Positions 27,508-35,035 of a stretch of DNA of 64,000 nt are shown here, one piece after another. The position numbers were made by a program, and so were the translations under genes. The number at the start of each line of letters is the position of its first letter. Position 1 is the first letter of the stretch. The stretch is from JAUIET01 sp964352475 (GTDB taxonomy: Bacteria; Pseudomonadota; Gammaproteobacteria; Pseudomonadales; JAUIET01), in contig CAYGSL010000019.1 of assembly GCA_964352475.1 (NCBI GenBank), positions 14,241 to 78,240 on the forward strand, given 5' to 3'. The notes beneath the pieces were generated by a model. The model ran no database searches, was not told the DNA's origin, and was given only the letters and a program-made list of their open reading frames with translations.

Positions 27508-28445
27508 TGCTTCGCTTTATCGGCTTTCGCTTACTGCAGGCAATTCCAGTGTTGTTCGTAGTAATCAGTGCCACCTTTTTTCTGGTGCGCCAGGCGCCTG
27601 GCGGTCCATTCGACGCAGAGAAACCGGTTATCCCGGCGGTGAAACGTGCGCTGGAAGCCAAATACAATCTGGATCAAAGTCAGTTTCAACAATATCTGTC
27701 GTACATGGGTGACCTGGTGCAGGGAGACATGGGGCCGTCATTTAAGTACCCAGGTTGGGCTGTGCAGGACTTGATTGCATCGGGTTTTCCGGTCACGGCG
27801 GAGCTTGGAATTTACGCGCTGTTGATTGCTTTGCTAATAGGTACTTCTGCAGGCGTGCTGGCATCCTTAAAACCCAACACTCGACAAGACTACATTCCGA
27901 TGTCAGTAGCAATGATCGGAATTTGTATGCCCACCTTTTTGTTGGGTCCGTTATTAGTACTGGTGTTTGGTATCTGGCTGGAGTGGTTGCCAATTTCCGG
28001 TTGGGGTGATTTACCGGGTGACAAGGTATTACCCTCTATTACCTTGGGTGCTGCGTATGCCGCGTATATCGCTCGCCTATCACGTGGCGGTATGCTGGAG
28101 GTGATGTCACAAGACTATATTCGAACGGCCCGCGCGAAAGGCTTGCCGGAGCATGTGGTGGTGTTCAAACACGCTTTGCGCGGCGGCCTGGTGCCTGTGG
28201 TTGCCTATCTAGGGCCGGCGTTTGCTGGCTTGCTATCAGGTTCATTTGTTGTTGAAACCATATTTCAGATACCGGGGCTTGGCAGATTCTATGTGCAAGC
28301 CGCGTTTAATCGCGACTACACCATGATTCTTGGCACAACCATATTTCTTTCAACGCTGATCGTACTGTTTAATCTGCTCAGTGATGTTATCGCCACCTGG
28401 ATGAACCCACGATTAAGAGATGGTCTGCGCGGTGGCTCGCAATGA
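27507..28445 (+). CDS. oppB: Oligopeptide ABC transporter permease OppB
   Basis: A 312-residue inner-membrane permease very like E. coli OppB throughout, for example RQAPGGPFDAEKPV, QYLSYMGDLVQGDMGPSFKY and DYIRTARAKGLPEHVV, the EAA loop that touches the ATPase. Six hydrophobic segments are present. It overlaps the upstream gene by one base and oppC by ATGA. Confidence 0.93.
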   Translation: MLRFIGFRLLQAIPVLFVVISATFFLVRQAPGGPFDAEKPVIPAVKRALEAKYNLDQSQFQQYLSYMGDLVQGDMGPSFKYPGWAVQDLIASGFPVTAELGIYALLIALLIGTSAGVLASLKPNTRQDYIPMSVAMIGICMPTFLLGPLLVLVFGIWLEWLPISGWGDLPGDKVLPSITLGAAYAAYIARLSRGGMLEVMSQDYIRTARAKGLPEHVVVFKHALRGGLVPVVAYLGPAFAGLLSGSFVVETIFQIPGLGRFYVQAAFNRDYTMILGTTIFLSTLIVLFNLLSDVIATWMNPRLRDGLRGGSQ

Positions 28446-29338
28446 GCGAAACACTTGATGCCAGCGCCGAGATCATTGCCAATGAAGAGCAAGGCAGCTC
28501 ATTGTGGGCCGATGCCTGGCAGCGCCTGAAACGTAACAGGCTGGCGCTTGGCAGTCTGATCTTTCTGTTATCGTTAATCGTGCTGTGTTTGCTTACTCCA
28601 TGGTTGGCACCGTATGGCTATGAACAGCAAAACCTTGAGCTGGGTGCCACACCTCCGTCTTTAGCCCATTGGTTGGGCACCGATGTGTTTGGGCGCGACT
28701 TGCTCACCCGTCTTCTTTATGGCGGCCGCGTGTCCTTGATGGTGGGTTTTATCGCGACCGCGGTCGCTTTATTTATAGGTGTGTTGTGGGGCACAGTTGC
28801 AGGTTACCTGGGCGGGCGGGTAGATATGCTGATGATGCGCCTGGTCGATATTCTGTACGCACTGCCGTTTATTATTTTCATTATTTTGCTGATGGTTGTG
28901 TTTGGCCGCAGTGTATTGCTGTTGTTTATGGCAATAGGTGCGGTTGAATGGCTCACCATGGCACGTATTGTGCGCGGCCAGGTGCAGGGTATTCGCCAGC
29001 AAGAATATATTGAGGCGGCGATCGCCATGGGACTGCCGGTGTGGCGTATTCTGTGGCGGCACGTGGTACCTAATACTTTAGGGCCGGTGATTGTCTATGC
29101 CACATTGACCATTCCACAAGTCATGTTGTTGGAAGCGTTCCTTAGCTTTCTTGGCCTGGGTATTCAGCCACCGCAATCATCCTGGGGTCTGTTGATTTCA
29201 TACGGTGCTGAAAGCATGGAAGAGTATCCATGGCTATTGGTGTTTCCAGGGCTTGCATTGGCGGCCACATTATTTGCGCTGAACTTCCTCGGCGATGGTC
29301 TGCGTGATGCGCTTGATCCCAGAGCGTCAAAGGACTAG
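28442..29338 (+). CDS. oppC: Oligopeptide ABC transporter permease OppC
   Basis: A 298-residue permease with the OppC N-terminal block (LWADAWQRLKRNRLALGSLIF), the motif HWLGTDVFGRDLLTRLLYGGRVSL and the EAA loop EYIEAAIAMGLPVWRILWRH. It pairs with OppB to form the membrane channel. Its start overlaps the oppB stop as ATGA, and the ATPase gene follows 2 bases later. Confidence 0.93.
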   Translation: MSETLDASAEIIANEEQGSSLWADAWQRLKRNRLALGSLIFLLSLIVLCLLTPWLAPYGYEQQNLELGATPPSLAHWLGTDVFGRDLLTRLLYGGRVSLMVGFIATAVALFIGVLWGTVAGYLGGRVDMLMMRLVDILYALPFIIFIILLMVVFGRSVLLLFMAIGAVEWLTMARIVRGQVQGIRQQEYIEAAIAMGLPVWRILWRHVVPNTLGPVIVYATLTIPQVMLLEAFLSFLGLGIQPPQSSWGLLISYGAESMEEYPWLLVFPGLALAATLFALNFLGDGLRDALDPRASKD

Positions 29339-29340
29339 CC

Positions 29341-30930
29341 ATGTTACTCGAGGTGCAAAATCTAAGTGTTAGCTTTGCGACCCGAAACGGCGTTCAAGCG
29401 GCGGTCAAAAATGTCAGTTACCGCGTAGATCAAGGTCAGATACTCGGTATCGTTGGCGAGTCCGGCAGCGGCAAGTCAGTGAGTTGTTACAGCTTGCTGG
29501 GTTTGATACCACAACCGCCAGGTCGAATTGACGGCGGCACCGCACTGTTCAAAGGGGAAGATTTGCTGAGCATGTCGGTCGCCAGGCAGCGCGAAGTGCG
29601 TGGCGATCGAATTGCCATGATTTTCCAGGACCCAATGACCAGCCTCAATCCGTTTCTGACCATCGGTGAGCAATTGCTTGAGCCTCTGGTATACCACCGG
29701 GATTGCAGTCGCAGCGAGGCCCGTTGTCGAGCACTGCAATTGCTTGAGGAAGTCGGTATTGCTGAAGCGGAGCGAAAATTTGACAGCTTTCCGCATGAAT
29801 TTTCGGGTGGCATGCGCCAACGAGTGATGATTGCCATGGCATTGATCACGGAGCCGGAATTGTTGATTGCAGATGAACCCACAACTGCGCTGGACGTCAC
29901 CATACAGGCACAAATACTAAAACTGATTGCCAACTTACAGGCACGTAGAAACATCGGTGTGATCTTCATCAGCCATGACCTGGCTGTGGTTAATCAGCTG
30001 GCTGATCATGTGCTGGTAATGAACAAAGGTGAGATAGTAGAGCAGGGACCGGGGGAGAGGGTACTTCATCAGCCTGAGCAGTTGTACACGCAAACCCTGG
30101 TGGCATCCACACCACGAGGCGCCAAGAGGGCTAGTGTTACCAACACTGTGAGCGCCGATCGCTTACTGACTGTGAAATCGCTTAGCACACGTTTTATTGA
30201 CTACAGCACCAGCAAAGATGCACAGGTAACAGCGGTTAATGATGTGAGCTTTGAACTGTATCGTGGCGAGATACTTGGGCTTGTGGGTGAGTCTGGTTCC
30301 GGTAAATCCACATTGGGTCGCAGCATTCTGCGCTTGCTAAACCCGCACACGGGTTCTGTCGAATACGATGGCGTGGAATTGCTTGATCTAAATCATGAAA
30401 AACTCATGCCATACAGGCAACGCATGCAAATGATCTTCCAGGATCCGTTCGCTTCCTTAAACCCCCGAATGACGATCTACGACGCGCTTGCAGAGCCCTT
30501 GTTGTATCACGGTGTTGAAAACCGGCAGTCTGTGCACAAAGCGGTACTGCAGTTAATGGATGATGTAGGCCTGGAGCGACGCTTTGTGCGTAAATACCCG
30601 CATGAATTTTCCGGCGGGCAACGCCAGCGAATTGCGATAGCGCGTGCGCTTGCCACCGGGCCTGAATTTATCGTAGCCGATGAGCCGGTTTCAGCGCTTG
30701 ATGTGACCGTGCAAAAACAAATACTCGAGCTGCTGTTGGAACTTGTTGCCAAACGCAATTTGAGTATGTTGTTTATCTCGCATGATCTGTCTGTAGTGCG
30801 CTATCTCTGTGACCGGGTGCTTGTTATGCGCCAGGCCAGTATTGTTGAATCTGGCAGTGTGGAGGATGTTTGGCGAGCGCCAGCAAGCGAATACACGAAG
30901 CAACTTCTGGCAAGTGCACCTGTGCTGTGA
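29341..30930 (+). CDS. Fused OppD-OppF dipeptide/oligopeptide ABC ATPase
   Basis: A 529-residue protein with two complete ABC ATPase domains. The first has Walker A GESGSGKS (39-46), signature SGGMRQR and Walker B LLIADEPT; the second has Walker A GESGSGKS (316-323), signature SGGQRQR and Walker B FIVADEPV. Each is followed by the oligo_HPY-type tail, for example PGERVLHQPEQLYTQTL. It stands for separate OppD and OppF, as in YejF/GsiA-type ATPases, and powers import by OppABC. It is the last gene of the operon. Confidence 0.94.
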   Translation: MLLEVQNLSVSFATRNGVQAAVKNVSYRVDQGQILGIVGESGSGKSVSCYSLLGLIPQPPGRIDGGTALFKGEDLLSMSVARQREVRGDRIAMIFQDPMTSLNPFLTIGEQLLEPLVYHRDCSRSEARCRALQLLEEVGIAEAERKFDSFPHEFSGGMRQRVMIAMALITEPELLIADEPTTALDVTIQAQILKLIANLQARRNIGVIFISHDLAVVNQLADHVLVMNKGEIVEQGPGERVLHQPEQLYTQTLVASTPRGAKRASVTNTVSADRLLTVKSLSTRFIDYSTSKDAQVTAVNDVSFELYRGEILGLVGESGSGKSTLGRSILRLLNPHTGSVEYDGVELLDLNHEKLMPYRQRMQMIFQDPFASLNPRMTIYDALAEPLLYHGVENRQSVHKAVLQLMDDVGLERRFVRKYPHEFSGGQRQRIAIARALATGPEFIVADEPVSALDVTVQKQILELLLELVAKRNLSMLFISHDLSVVRYLCDRVLVMRQASIVESGSVEDVWRAPASEYTKQLLASAPVL

Positions 30931-31043
30931 AACCTGCCGTTTATCGCTAGTTTGTCTTACCGATTTACGCTGACCATAAATCTCTATCTCCCATTCGTTC
31001 TTTGATTCCCACCGCTTATTCCCAAACGCTGATTTCAATTCCA

Positions 31044-31071
31044 GAAAACTGTGATGGCCGTCGCAGTTTTC
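31044..31071 (+). terminator. Hairpin downstream of the opp operon
   Basis: GAAAACTGTGA and TCGCAGTTTTC form an 11-bp stem with one G-U pair and a 6-base loop. The right arm ends in TTTT. It lies about 110 bases after the ATPase stop and may end the opp transcript, although the U-run is part of the stem. Confidence 0.35.
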
Positions 31072-31161
31072 GCCCGTTAATGCGCAACAGCCCGCTTATG
31101 TAATGAGACTTTCATCACGAAGATTTAAAATGGCCAGCATGATTTGCTTAGAGACAGTTGG

Positions 31162-31491
31162 ATGAAAGTTAAGTGCGCGCATTGTGGTATTAAACGCAAG
31201 CTTGAAGATTTAAGTGACGAGTTCAGCCGCTTGTTACTCGCTTACGGGGCAGCCGATAGAAATGGCCGGCGTCAAATGACAGTGTATTGTCGTGACTGCC
31301 GTTACGTTAGCTACTATCTGAAACCGACATTTGGGTTCACCAAACTTGAACGCTGTGTCGATTCGCGGCTAATGTATGCGCAGCATCGCGATGGCGTGCT
31401 TGACGATGCGGCATTGTCAACGCTAGCAGCAAAAATTCAGCTGGCCATGATAGAAGACCGGGTGCTTCCAGAAAATTGGTTGTTGGTTTAA
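31162..31491 (+). CDS. Small CxxC zinc-ribbon-like protein
   Basis: A 109-residue protein starting MKVKCAHCGIKRK. Two CxxC pairs (Cys5/Cys8 and CRDC near residue 43) could hold one zinc ion as a ribbon. The rest is mixed helical (LDDAALSTLAAKIQLAMIED). I do not recognise the family. It could be a nucleic-acid or protein-binding accessory. The ATG at 31162 follows GTTGGATG with a weak ribosome binding site. Confidence 0.6.
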   Translation: MKVKCAHCGIKRKLEDLSDEFSRLLLAYGAADRNGRRQMTVYCRDCRYVSYYLKPTFGFTKLERCVDSRLMYAQHRDGVLDDAALSTLAAKIQLAMIEDRVLPENWLLV

Positions 31492-31512
31492 AACCTCACT
31501 CTCGGACAAACG

Positions 31513-32760
31513 CTAGCTGATCTCGCGCTGAATTGAAAAATACTCTTCGTATGCGCGGAATCGTTCACGCACCTCAGCAAGATCCAGCCCCACGTCAGAA
31601 AATTGATACAGATGCTTGCCATGTTTGTCGGCGGGGTTGTCGTCAATAAACGATTGCATTGCGGCACTGATCTCTGCGCTCAGTGGTAAATCGAAATGCT
31701 GATAAGCACGCTGTACGCAGCCCACTTGATCGCTCACAAATTCCTGAAATTGAATATCAATAACTTGCTTGGGCGCGAGCAAGCCTCTCTCTCGTACGGA
31801 TATTGTGTGCTCAAACGCGTTGGCTAACCAATCTGCGTAATGCGTGGCAATATCATTGAGATCGATTTGATCTGAGCCTAAACGCCTAAGTGTTGCGATC
31901 AAGCTGGCAATGGAAACCAGAACTCTCACCGGGTCTCTGTGGGTTTGCACTATGAGAGCGTCCGGATACTCCTTCAGTAAGGCTTCAAGATGCCACAGAT
32001 GCTGCGGCGATTTCAGTGCCCAGCGCTTGCCTGGATGCTTCCATTGCAGCAGCTGTAAAAACTGCCGGTGAAACTTGAACATCTCGGTAACATCAGCCGT
32101 GTTGGTCCACTCTTCGTAGCGTGGAACTCTGTATTGCACATCGAAAATCATTGATGTGAATTGCAGTGACGTAAAGGCCACGCATTCTTGAGCGCGCTCG
32201 GCACCCATAGGATGCATTTTCTTAAAATCGGGTACCAGTTTGTCCACTTTATCCAGCTCAGCCTGATTTTGCGCAATTCGTGCATCGCTTCGGTAGCTGG
32301 CAGCTTCAGGCGGTGGGCAAGGGCGCGAAGTTTCCCAGCTTAAGGGCACGCGATTGTCCGGGTCACAAGCGAGCAGGTCGTGGAACACAGTGGTGCCTGT
32401 ACGGGGTGGCCCAATAACGATCAGAGGTGGTGCAATTTCCTGTTCCAGAATGTCGGGATTGCGTTTCAGGGTATCAATGATTTCCAGACGGGTTTTCAGC
32501 AAGCGCAACAGGTCATTCTTGGCGATCAGGCGCCCCATCAAGTTCAGCTGGCCTTCCTCTCGAAGTGAACTGAGCAACAACTCCATTGGTTCTCGGAAAG
32601 AGTCGTCACCGAAATCACGTAAACCGGTTTCTTTAATTGCCTTGTTCAGTAAGTCATCCCCCTTGAGCTTAATCGGCGATATACCTATGCCATCCAGCAT
32701 ATGACCAACCCGGTTCATTGCTCTGATAGGTAGGGGAAGAGGTGTCAAGGTATCGCTCAT
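31513..32760 (-). CDS. Sulfotransferase (Sulfotransfer_3), paralogue
   Basis: A 415-residue PAPS-dependent sulfotransferase with binding loop GPPRTGTT (117-124), the block LKSPQHLWHLEALLKEYPDA and the 3'-phosphate site ALIVQTHRDPVRVLVS. It has the same architecture as the enzyme at 18994-20214 (shared N-terminal helical region ending in EQEIAPP). The start is the ATG at 32760, which forms TAATG with the stop of the dehalogenase gene, so the two are coupled. The upstream frame to 32907 would run through the dehalogenase gene and is rejected. The acceptor is unknown. Confidence 0.88.
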   Translation of the reverse strand: MSDTLTPLPLPIRAMNRVGHMLDGIGISPIKLKGDDLLNKAIKETGLRDFGDDSFREPMELLLSSLREEGQLNLMGRLIAKNDLLRLLKTRLEIIDTLKRNPDILEQEIAPPLIVIGPPRTGTTVFHDLLACDPDNRVPLSWETSRPCPPPEAASYRSDARIAQNQAELDKVDKLVPDFKKMHPMGAERAQECVAFTSLQFTSMIFDVQYRVPRYEEWTNTADVTEMFKFHRQFLQLLQWKHPGKRWALKSPQHLWHLEALLKEYPDALIVQTHRDPVRVLVSIASLIATLRRLGSDQIDLNDIATHYADWLANAFEHTISVRERGLLAPKQVIDIQFQEFVSDQVGCVQRAYQHFDLPLSAEISAAMQSFIDDNPADKHGKHLYQFSDVGLDLAEVRERFRAYEEYFSIQREIS

Positions 32761-33692
32761 TAAGACATTCCTTTTCGGGTAGCTGCAATAATCACTTCGG
32801 CCAGCGCGGCACCTTGTTCTTCCTGAACAAAATGCCCCGCGTTCTTGATAGTGCAATGCAAATCGTTGCTCGCGCCAGGAATTCGCCTGCGAAAGACGGA
32901 CTCCCAAGCGGCGGTACTGGGGTCTGCGTCGCTAAACGCAGTCACAAATGGTTTCTGCCACTGCTCAAGAAAAGCCCACACGGCGCGATTTTCTTCGGAA
33001 CCAGGCATGGTGTGATTGATTGGAATAAGAGCCGGAAAAACCAGTGCTGCAGCCTTGTACTCGGGTGTTGGGAAAGGTGCATCATAGGCGGCTTTTATCC
33101 CTTCAGAAAGCGGCGTGTTGCATACACTGTCAACAATATCGGCAACGGGCAGGTCAGAAAGCTCCGATACCGTATTGACCCAGTTGACTACGATGTCTCC
33201 AGGCCAGTCAGCTACGCCTAGCGGAGGCGGCTGATTGTTTGGCAATAAAGTATTGGCAGCAACAACAGCGTTAAACCGCTGCGGGTTTCGGGCAAGCGTT
33301 GACAGTCCAATTGGCCCACCCCAGTCCTGGCAGGCCAGGCATATATTCTGCAGATCAAGCGCGTTAACAAAATGATCCATCCAATCAAGAAAGCGAGCGT
33401 AGCTGTAATCACTGCGAGCAGGCAACTTGTCAGAGCGACCAAACCCGATATGATCAGGTGCGATCGCGCGAAAGCCTGCGGTAGTTACTGCATCGATTAC
33501 GTCTCGCCAGGCAAAGCTCCAACTGGGCTCACCGTGTAGCATCAACACAACCGGGCCATCTGTCGGGCCCTCATCAACATAATGCATTGCCAGAGTTCCG
33601 TATTCCGGATCTGGAATTTCAAGGTAATTGGCAGGGTAGGGAAAACCAGGCAAGTCGGTAAATCTGTCTGGCGGGGTTTTCAGTATGCTCAT
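32760..33692 (-). CDS. Haloalkane dehalogenase (HLD-I, DhlA/DhmA-like)
   Basis: A 310-residue alpha/beta hydrolase that would hydrolyse carbon-halogen bonds to alcohols. The oxyanion motif is HGEPSWSF (53-60). The nucleophile is Asp123 followed by halide-binding Trp124 in CQDWGGPIGL. The likely catalytic acid is Asp255 in AFSDADPST after strand 7, the subfamily I position, and the general base is His287 in NAGHFVQEEQG. A second halide-binding Trp is probably W171. The start is set at 33692 because homology to DhlA-type N-termini begins there. Some relatives act as epoxide hydrolases, but those carry different halide residues. Confidence 0.9.
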   Translation of the reverse strand: MSILKTPPDRFTDLPGFPYPANYLEIPDPEYGTLAMHYVDEGPTDGPVVLMLHGEPSWSFAWRDVIDAVTTAGFRAIAPDHIGFGRSDKLPARSDYSYARFLDWMDHFVNALDLQNICLACQDWGGPIGLSTLARNPQRFNAVVAANTLLPNNQPPPLGVADWPGDIVVNWVNTVSELSDLPVADIVDSVCNTPLSEGIKAAYDAPFPTPEYKAAALVFPALIPINHTMPGSEENRAVWAFLEQWQKPFVTAFSDADPSTAAWESVFRRRIPGASNDLHCTIKNAGHFVQEEQGAALAEVIIAATRKGMS

Positions 33693-33748
33693 GACCACAC
33701 TATACAAAGCGGGGGTCATTACCGCGCATTATTTTTGTTTAAGATTGG

Positions 33749-35005
33749 CTATTGCTGATACGCGCGTTCCACTTCGTCAGCGATAATTTCAAATCCTCTG
33801 CGTACGCTGTCTTCGTCTTGCGCGTAAGAGATTCGCAGGCATTGGTGTGCGTGTGGCCAGTTTGAATCCAGGCCAATGAAGAACGGCTCGCCAGGCACTA
33901 CCAATACATTGCGGGCTTTTAGTCGCTGATACAACTCATGCGATGAAATGGGTAGCTGGTCTAGCCATAACCACAAAAAGAAAGCACCTTCGGGCTTGTG
34001 AACGCGATAAGGCAGTTCAGAGTTCATTAAGCCCCTGAACATATCAAGATACCGCTGTGCCCGTTCTGCATAAAAGGGCTGGATGTGCTCCTTACACAGT
34101 GGCCCCAGCGACTTGTTGGCCAGCAGTCGCTTGCCGATCGCCGGGCCCAATGTGCCACTCGCCAGGCTGGATATAGTATTGGCATTGCTCAGCGCGCGAG
34201 AAAACTCTTCGCTTGCCACAATTATTCCGGTGCGCGCACCGGGTAAGCCCAGCTTGGACAAGCTTAATAACAGAATTGTATTCTCATTCCAGTGCGGAGT
34301 TGCCTCACTGAATAAAATATTAGGGAAGGGAAGACCGTACGCCCCATCAATGATCAATGGAATATCGTGCTGCAAGGCAAGCGCATCGAGCTTGCCAATC
34401 TCCTGGTCGGTCAATACGTTACCGGTGGGATTGGTAGGTCGCGACACACACAGCGCGGCCGTGCGCTCATTCAACGTCAGTTGCTCAAAATCTATGTGGT
34501 ACTTAAATAAATGTTCGTCCAATAATTCGATACTGGGCTTTGTGGCGCTGAAAAAATTCTCGCTAAGCCCGGAATCTGCATAGCCTAAGTATTCGGGGGC
34601 CAATGGCAGATGAATCTGACGCTGGCTGCCATCAGGCATGGCGCCGGCCAACATATTAAAGATTAGAAAAAACGCCGACTGACTGCCATTGCACACTGAA
34701 ATATTGCGTGCCGATAATGGCCAGTTAAATTGCGAATTCAGGTAGTGCGCTATCTCGGTACGAAATTCCAGGTCGCCCTGTGGGCTTTGGTAAATACCCA
34801 GCATGTTATGACTAAGGTTGGGGTCATCCAGAATTTCCTGCAAGGTTTGCTGATAGCAGTTTTCCACATGCGGAATTCGCGCTGGGTTTCCACCACCCAT
34901 AAATATGGCATCCGGGTTTTCATTCAGTGCAACGCCCAAATCGTCCATCAACTCAACAATTCCGGAGCTGGCGGCAAATTTCTCACCGAATGCTGAGAGT
35001 TTCAT
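33749..35005 (-). CDS. avtA: Valine-pyruvate aminotransferase
   Basis: A 418-residue PLP enzyme of fold type I matching AvtA end to end: LSAFGEKFAASSGIVELMDD, AIFMGGGNPARIP, NGSQSAFFLIFNMLAGAM and LPLAPEYLGYADSGL. The PLP lysine is in LLSLSKLGLPGARTG. It exchanges amino groups between valine and alanine/pyruvate. It is 31 bases after gcvP on the same strand, so probably in one transcript with the glycine cleavage genes, feeding amino-acid nitrogen and one-carbon metabolism. Confidence 0.92.
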   Translation of the reverse strand: MKLSAFGEKFAASSGIVELMDDLGVALNENPDAIFMGGGNPARIPHVENCYQQTLQEILDDPNLSHNMLGIYQSPQGDLEFRTEIAHYLNSQFNWPLSARNISVCNGSQSAFFLIFNMLAGAMPDGSQRQIHLPLAPEYLGYADSGLSENFFSATKPSIELLDEHLFKYHIDFEQLTLNERTAALCVSRPTNPTGNVLTDQEIGKLDALALQHDIPLIIDGAYGLPFPNILFSEATPHWNENTILLLSLSKLGLPGARTGIIVASEEFSRALSNANTISSLASGTLGPAIGKRLLANKSLGPLCKEHIQPFYAERAQRYLDMFRGLMNSELPYRVHKPEGAFFLWLWLDQLPISSHELYQRLKARNVLVVPGEPFFIGLDSNWPHAHQCLRISYAQDEDSVRRGFEIIADEVERAYQQ

Positions 35006-35035
35006 GAAGTTCTAGCATCCTGTTGAAACAGCATG

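Noticed and set aside
32761..32907. 49-codon N-terminal extension of the second sulfotransferase
   Set aside because: It reads through the dehalogenase gene in another frame, and the ATG at 32760 is placed in a TAATG overlap.
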